Of a stretch of DNA of 60,000 nt, positions 56,318-60,000 are shown one piece after another. This stretch comes from Halisarca cf. caerulea (Eukaryota > Porifera > Demospongiae > Chondrillida > Halisarcidae): NCBI GenBank assembly GCA_963170055.1, contig CAUJGJ010000397.1, forward strand, positions 11,161,801-11,221,800, given 5' to 3'. Under the pieces are notes generated by a model. It was given only the letters and a program-made list of their open reading frames with translations. It did no database searches and was not told where the DNA came from. Numbering within the stretch: position 1 is the first letter of the stretch; each line of letters opens with the position of its first letter. Position numbers and translations under genes: made by a program.

Positions 56318-57034
56318 AACAACATGGCGGTCTTTTAGGCGGGAGTCGAAGTCGTTGATATTATTCAGTGAATTTTGTGTCTTTGCTTCTGTTTTCGTCA
56401 ACGAAGAATCTTTAAGACCTAAAGATTTGGATTGATAGTTAATCACGAAGATTCAACTCGCTCCAAGAATTTCCGTGGGCCTTCAGTTTGTAGAGGTAGA
56501 GCGAGTGGTTTAAAGTTGTTGTCTTCGTTTTAGAAGTTGTGAAAGGACTCGAAAACTGACAAAAGCTGTTAGGCGGCCTCATCTAACAAGGAAGAGAACT
56601 TTGACGAAGCGTTTAGGACGGAAACGTTCTTGGAAGGATGATTTTACTGAGACATTGTACCTTACGCTACCGCGGAAGTCCATGGAAACGAAGAAAAGGC
56701 TAAAGAATGCTTCGGAAACAGGTAAGATGAGTGTGGAAAGCCTTTTGTCTTTTAGTTAACCATTATGGAGTGCTTGAACGCTCATGTGAAAGTGTTTTAA
56801 CGACGTTTAGTATGAGCAGGTCTTTAATAAAATAGTTTTTCAATGTGTTTTCGTGGATATGTTCGCGTACGTGTGTGTAATCAGGTGTGTAGTGTGGAAG
56901 TTCCACTGTGTGTGTGCGTGTGTGTGCTTTTGTGGTTTCATTGATTATTGTTCTTTCTTTTCATGTTCAGAATATAGACTAAAGCATTGTTTCTGAAGGC
57001 CTTTGGTGAAATTGTAAGTGTTTATTTGGATGTT

Positions 57035-57065
<31 letters not shown>

Positions 57066-57072
57066 GTGTCAC

Positions 57073-57103
<31 letters not shown>

Positions 57104-57391
57104 GGGTGGGTGTGACCTATTTACAATCACTTGATACACCACATTGGTTATAGTGCCATGCTGTAGTGGAACCAGGTGTGTTGAGAAGAGGTTCGGCTGT
57201 TTGTGTGTATGTATGTGTCCTTTTGTGGTTTCATTGTTTATTGTTCTTTCTTTTCGTGTTCAGAATATAGACTGAAGTACTGATTCTGAAGACCTTTGGT
57301 GAAATTGTAAGTGTATACTTGGATGTGTGTGTGTGTGTGTGCGCGCGCGCGCGTGTGTGTTTGTGTATGTGTGTGTATGCGTGCGTGTGTT

Positions 57392-57458
<67 letters not shown>

Positions 57459-57531
57459 CGCATTTGTTTGTGTGAGGTAGAGCATGTATGGTATGTGTGT
57501 GTGTGTTTTTGTGTGAGGTGGAGTATGTATG

Positions 57532-57585
<54 letters not shown>

Positions 57586-57652
57586 GTAGTGGTAGTGTGT
57601 ATATTTATTTATGTGAATTGTGTGTGCGTGTGTATATTGCATGGCTGTGTGT

Positions 57653-57709
<57 letters not shown>

Positions 57710-57846
57710 TGAGTGAGTGAGTGTGTGTGTGACCTGTTTACAATCACTTGATACACCATATTGGTTATAGCAGCATGGTGTAGAACCAGTGGTGTACTGT
57801 GTGTGTATGTATGTGCCCTTTTGTAGTTTCATTGTTTATTGTTTTT
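56231..57846 (+). repeat. Long repeat 2L, copy 2
   Basis: Starts TATTGTTTTTGCTTTCACCG, TA array, ATGGCGG, then one exon-like module (56612-56721) open in the frame GRKRSWKDDF and ending at GTAAGA. Downstream are long GT arrays and duplicated blocks (GTTCAGAATATAGACT; GACCT-TTTACAATCACTTG). It ends at the family 2 end B at 57847. Confidence 0.75.
57036..57725. repeat. GT microsatellite cluster
   Basis: Four long GT arrays (about 57036-57095, 57326-57456, 57537-57583, 57646-57725), always GT on the plus strand, producing spurious Cys-Val or Thr-His frames. Confidence 0.92.
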
Positions 57847-57938
57847 GGGCCGCCAAAGGCGGCCCCTATATTGTTTTTACTTTCACCGGAAGTGTCCGGA
57901 ACGTCTGGAACGATGTCTATATATATATATATATATGT
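57847..57938 (+). mobile_element. Family 2 end B with TA array (F4)
   Basis: Hairpin GGGCCGCC-AAA-GGCGGCCC (57847-57865), TATATTGTTTTTACTTTCACC, GTCCGGAACGTCTGGAACG, and a TA array to about 57937. The next sequence (GTGGGCTTCCGCGC) is unlike other family 2 copies and leads into the large reading frame. Preceded by TTTTT, as at the other family 2 end B. Confidence 0.85.
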
Positions 57939-58128
57939 GGGCTTCCGCGCAAAAACCCGGCTTCGTGCGTATGCGCATAATTGTCAGGAAACGGAAAAAA
58001 CGTAATCGCATACACATAACGTCGCACTGCCTTTGTTTTGCGTGCGACGGCTACACGACTGCGTTTAAGTTTTTCTTGGCTATTAGAGCTTTCGTTTGAT
58101 ACGTTATTCGACAAGATTCGACCTTAGT

Positions 58129-60000
58129 ATGGCCCATCGGGATCGATTTAGTTTAGCATCAGCTTTAGAGAAACTCGAAGAAGAATTTAAACTGGCTGAG
58201 AAGGATTATAACGTTGATTGCGGGGAACAACACGTTCATTCTTTGTCTGACAACGAAGCCGAAGACTTAGAGCTACTTTGCAGTTCTTCCACGGAGGCGG
58301 AAGGACGATTGAGAGTCTTGGAAGAAGAACGCGTAGCTGAAGACACAAACAAAGAGGAAATTCGGCTGAATGAATCAACAGAGTCGTCGGGAATGTTGGA
58401 AAGTGAGTCTTATGTCGGCAGTTTAGAGCCTATGTTCACAGAATGCGAATGCATCACTGTTAGTGGAAGTAGATTCGAAGACAAAGAGGAAGAAGGACCA
58501 TCAAGTGACGTTTTAGAGCCTATGTCTACAGAAGGTGAAGACACACCTATTGAAAGGAGCTTTGAAGACAAAGAGGAAGAAGAAGCCATCAGGAGATTTG
58601 TGGAGCTAACCTGTGGCTGTAATCTTGGACCTAAGAAGACTCCTTGCTCTAATCAGCTTTCACTATCCACCATATCACAAACCCGAAACAACTGTCTTCA
58701 ACTCACTCGCTCGGAACTGGATTTAGTCATCATGGCTCAGGTTAACGCATTTAGAACCAGTGCTGTCGACAAGCCTTCCACCTATCGTGGAAAATCTGAT
58801 ACATTCCGGCCCTATACTGGATATTCCATGCATGGATTGCGTATTTGCAGGAAGACCTTCTCATTTCTTCACACAGTTGGCAAGGAACGCATGGAAAACC
58901 TGTGCTCAACCGTTGACAAAGATGGTGTAGTTGGCAGGGTCCATGGCAATTCCAAGCTACCAAGGCACAACAAAATATCATACACAGAAGTATCTCGAGT
59001 GCGTGACTTCATTCAGAATGTGGCAAGTGTTCATGGTTTACCCCTACCTGGACGCCTTCCTAATCAGGAAGATAAAGTAATTTTGTTGCCATCTGATATG
59101 CCAAAGAGTGCCATCTACCGTGACTACAAAGTTGCTTGTACCCGGATTCCAGTGATACCCGTAGGAAAGACCACCTTCTACAATCTTTGGAAAAGCTTTC
59201 TGCCTTCCATTGGTACAATGAAGCCATCATCGGATTTGTGCTTTGAATGCCAACAGAACATTGCCAGCATCATCCGCTCTGCCCACCTCTCAGAAGATGA
59301 GAAATCAGATCGTCTGAGATTGGCAGAATCCCATCTAACCCTTGCTAAGACTGAGCGTGGATGGTACAATAAGCAGATAGAAGATTGCAAAGCAGAGAGT
59401 AATTATGATGAGGAGACACACCAACCAAGATTGATGCACTACAGTTTCGACTATGCGCAGCAGGTACACTTTCCCAATGATCCTCAGCAACCAGGACCTG
59501 CTTATTTCCTTTCAGCTCGCAAATGCCAGATTTTTGGCATTTGCTGTGAGCCATTGGGTAAGCAGGTCAACTACCTCATTGATGAGGAAGAGGTTATTGG
59601 GAAAGGTGCCAATGCCACAGTCAGTTTACTCCATCACTATTTATGTGCCCATGCCCAACAGGAAGACCATCTCCTGCTTCATGCTGACAATTGTATTGGG
59701 CAAAATAAGAACAACTGCCTCATCCACTACCTGTTGTACCTTATACTCATGGGTAAGAAGAAGTCCGTTATTTTATCATTCATGCTTTCAGGTCACACAA
59801 AGTTTGCACCTGACAGGCATTTTGGCCTTATCAAGAAGGCATACAGGAGGACAAGGGTGGACACCATGGGGTGCATTGCTCGTCTTGTGGAACAGTCATC
59901 AGTGGTTGGAGCTAATTCAGCGCAGCTGGTGCACAATTCCAAGGGGGAAAGAGTTGTACACTTCTACGAGTGGTCACAATTTTTACTCCAGTATTTCAAA
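58129..60000 (+). CDS. Large uncharacterised protein, DUF7869-like, candidate transposase (partial)
   Basis: ATG 58129-58131 opens a frame of 624 codons with no stop to the window edge. Residues 1-160 are acidic with a duplicated block (LEPMFTE and LEPMSTE; FEDKEEE twice), then LTCGCNLGPKKTPC, a Cys cluster that may bind zinc. Residues 225-290 have YSMHGLRICRKTFSFLHTVG and GRVHGNSKLPRHN. The core shows YSFDYAQQVHFP (Asp 441), FGICCEPLGKQVNY, HADNCIGQNKNN (Asp 520) and SGHTKFAPDRHFGLIKKAYR (Asp 562). This order matches, from memory, a widespread animal family with FD, DNC.GQNKN and GH..F..D motifs, often annotated as DUF7869 and found in repeats; spaced Asp residues suggest an RNase H-fold DDE-like enzyme, but this is inference. 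The upstream region is GC-richer than average and a family 2 hairpin end lies 264 bp before the ATG. Function not established. Confidence 0.8.
   Translation, partial: MAHRDRFSLASALEKLEEEFKLAEKDYNVDCGEQHVHSLSDNEAEDLELLCSSSTEAEGRLRVLEEERVAEDTNKEEIRLNESTESSGMLESESYVGSLEPMFTECECITVSGSRFEDKEEEGPSSDVLEPMSTEGEDTPIERSFEDKEEEEAIRRFVELTCGCNLGPKKTPCSNQLSLSTISQTRNNCLQLTRSELDLVIMAQVNAFRTSAVDKPSTYRGKSDTFRPYTGYSMHGLRICRKTFSFLHTVGKERMENLCSTVDKDGVVGRVHGNSKLPRHNKISYTEVSRVRDFIQNVASVHGLPLPGRLPNQEDKVILLPSDMPKSAIYRDYKVACTRIPVIPVGKTTFYNLWKSFLPSIGTMKPSSDLCFECQQNIASIIRSAHLSEDEKSDRLRLAESHLTLAKTERGWYNKQIEDCKAESNYDEETHQPRLMHYSFDYAQQVHFPNDPQQPGPAYFLSARKCQIFGICCEPLGKQVNYLIDEEEVIGKGANATVSLLHHYLCAHAQQEDHLLLHADNCIGQNKNNCLIHYLLYLILMGKKKSVILSFMLSGHTKFAPDRHFGLIKKAYRRTRVDTMGCIARLVEQSSVVGANSAQLVHNSKGERVVHFYEWSQFLLQYFK

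Overview
This is an animal nuclear genome window made almost entirely of transposable elements. Evidence for an animal: genes split by short GT-AG introns, TA and GT microsatellites, and a mixture of pogo/Tigger, hAT, P, piggyBac, PIF/Harbinger, DIRS and LINE sequences in many states of decay. No housekeeping gene, rRNA, tRNA or CRISPR array was recognised. The short introns and element mix fit a marine non-bilaterian (a sponge or cnidarian is my guess), but nothing in the window proves the species.

Layout. 1-309: two exons of an unrecognised gene (minus strand). 1.9-6.9 kb: a broken pogo copy joined to a DIRS retrotransposon that is split by a segment holding a LINE 3' end. 7.0-11.9 kb: a TA-flanked TIR element, then a hAT-like repeat (R1) invaded by pogo and hAT copies. 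12.4-20.3 kb: a broken gene hit by a hairpin-ended element (E1), and a second one (E3) split by a complete 5.8 kb P-superfamily transposon. 21.2-25.6 kb: R1 copy 3, a 61 bp hAT palindrome, a piggyBac-like MITE and a Harbinger MITE. 25.8-32.9 kb: more hairpin-ended elements, a REL-endonuclease LINE sitting in one of their TA arrays, and R1 copy 2. 33.3-37.3 kb: a Myb/SANT pseudogene and a piggyBac copy. 37.5-44.3 kb: a CR1-like LINE, a second hAT, and a Myb/SANT gene next to a Harbinger end. 45.2-49.4 kb: GT arrays, a hAT-like parent and its deletion derivative, and a 565 bp palindrome. 49.8-57.9 kb: family 2 hairpin elements, a longer repeat (2L) and P copy 2. 58.1 kb to the window edge: the longest intact reading frame (624 codons, still open).

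Two systems stand out. (1) Short hairpin-ended elements in two families: each family uses its own core motif, and that core appears in the hairpins at both ends, as if the ends co-evolved. Three filled/empty site comparisons inside the window give an AA target signature. (2) A P-superfamily transposon carrying, besides an 11-exon transposase with no visible THAP finger, a second conserved gene in convergent orientation, present in both copies. The big reading frame at the right edge starts 264 bp after a family 2 hairpin end and is a candidate for the missing autonomous partner of system 1; this is a hypothesis.
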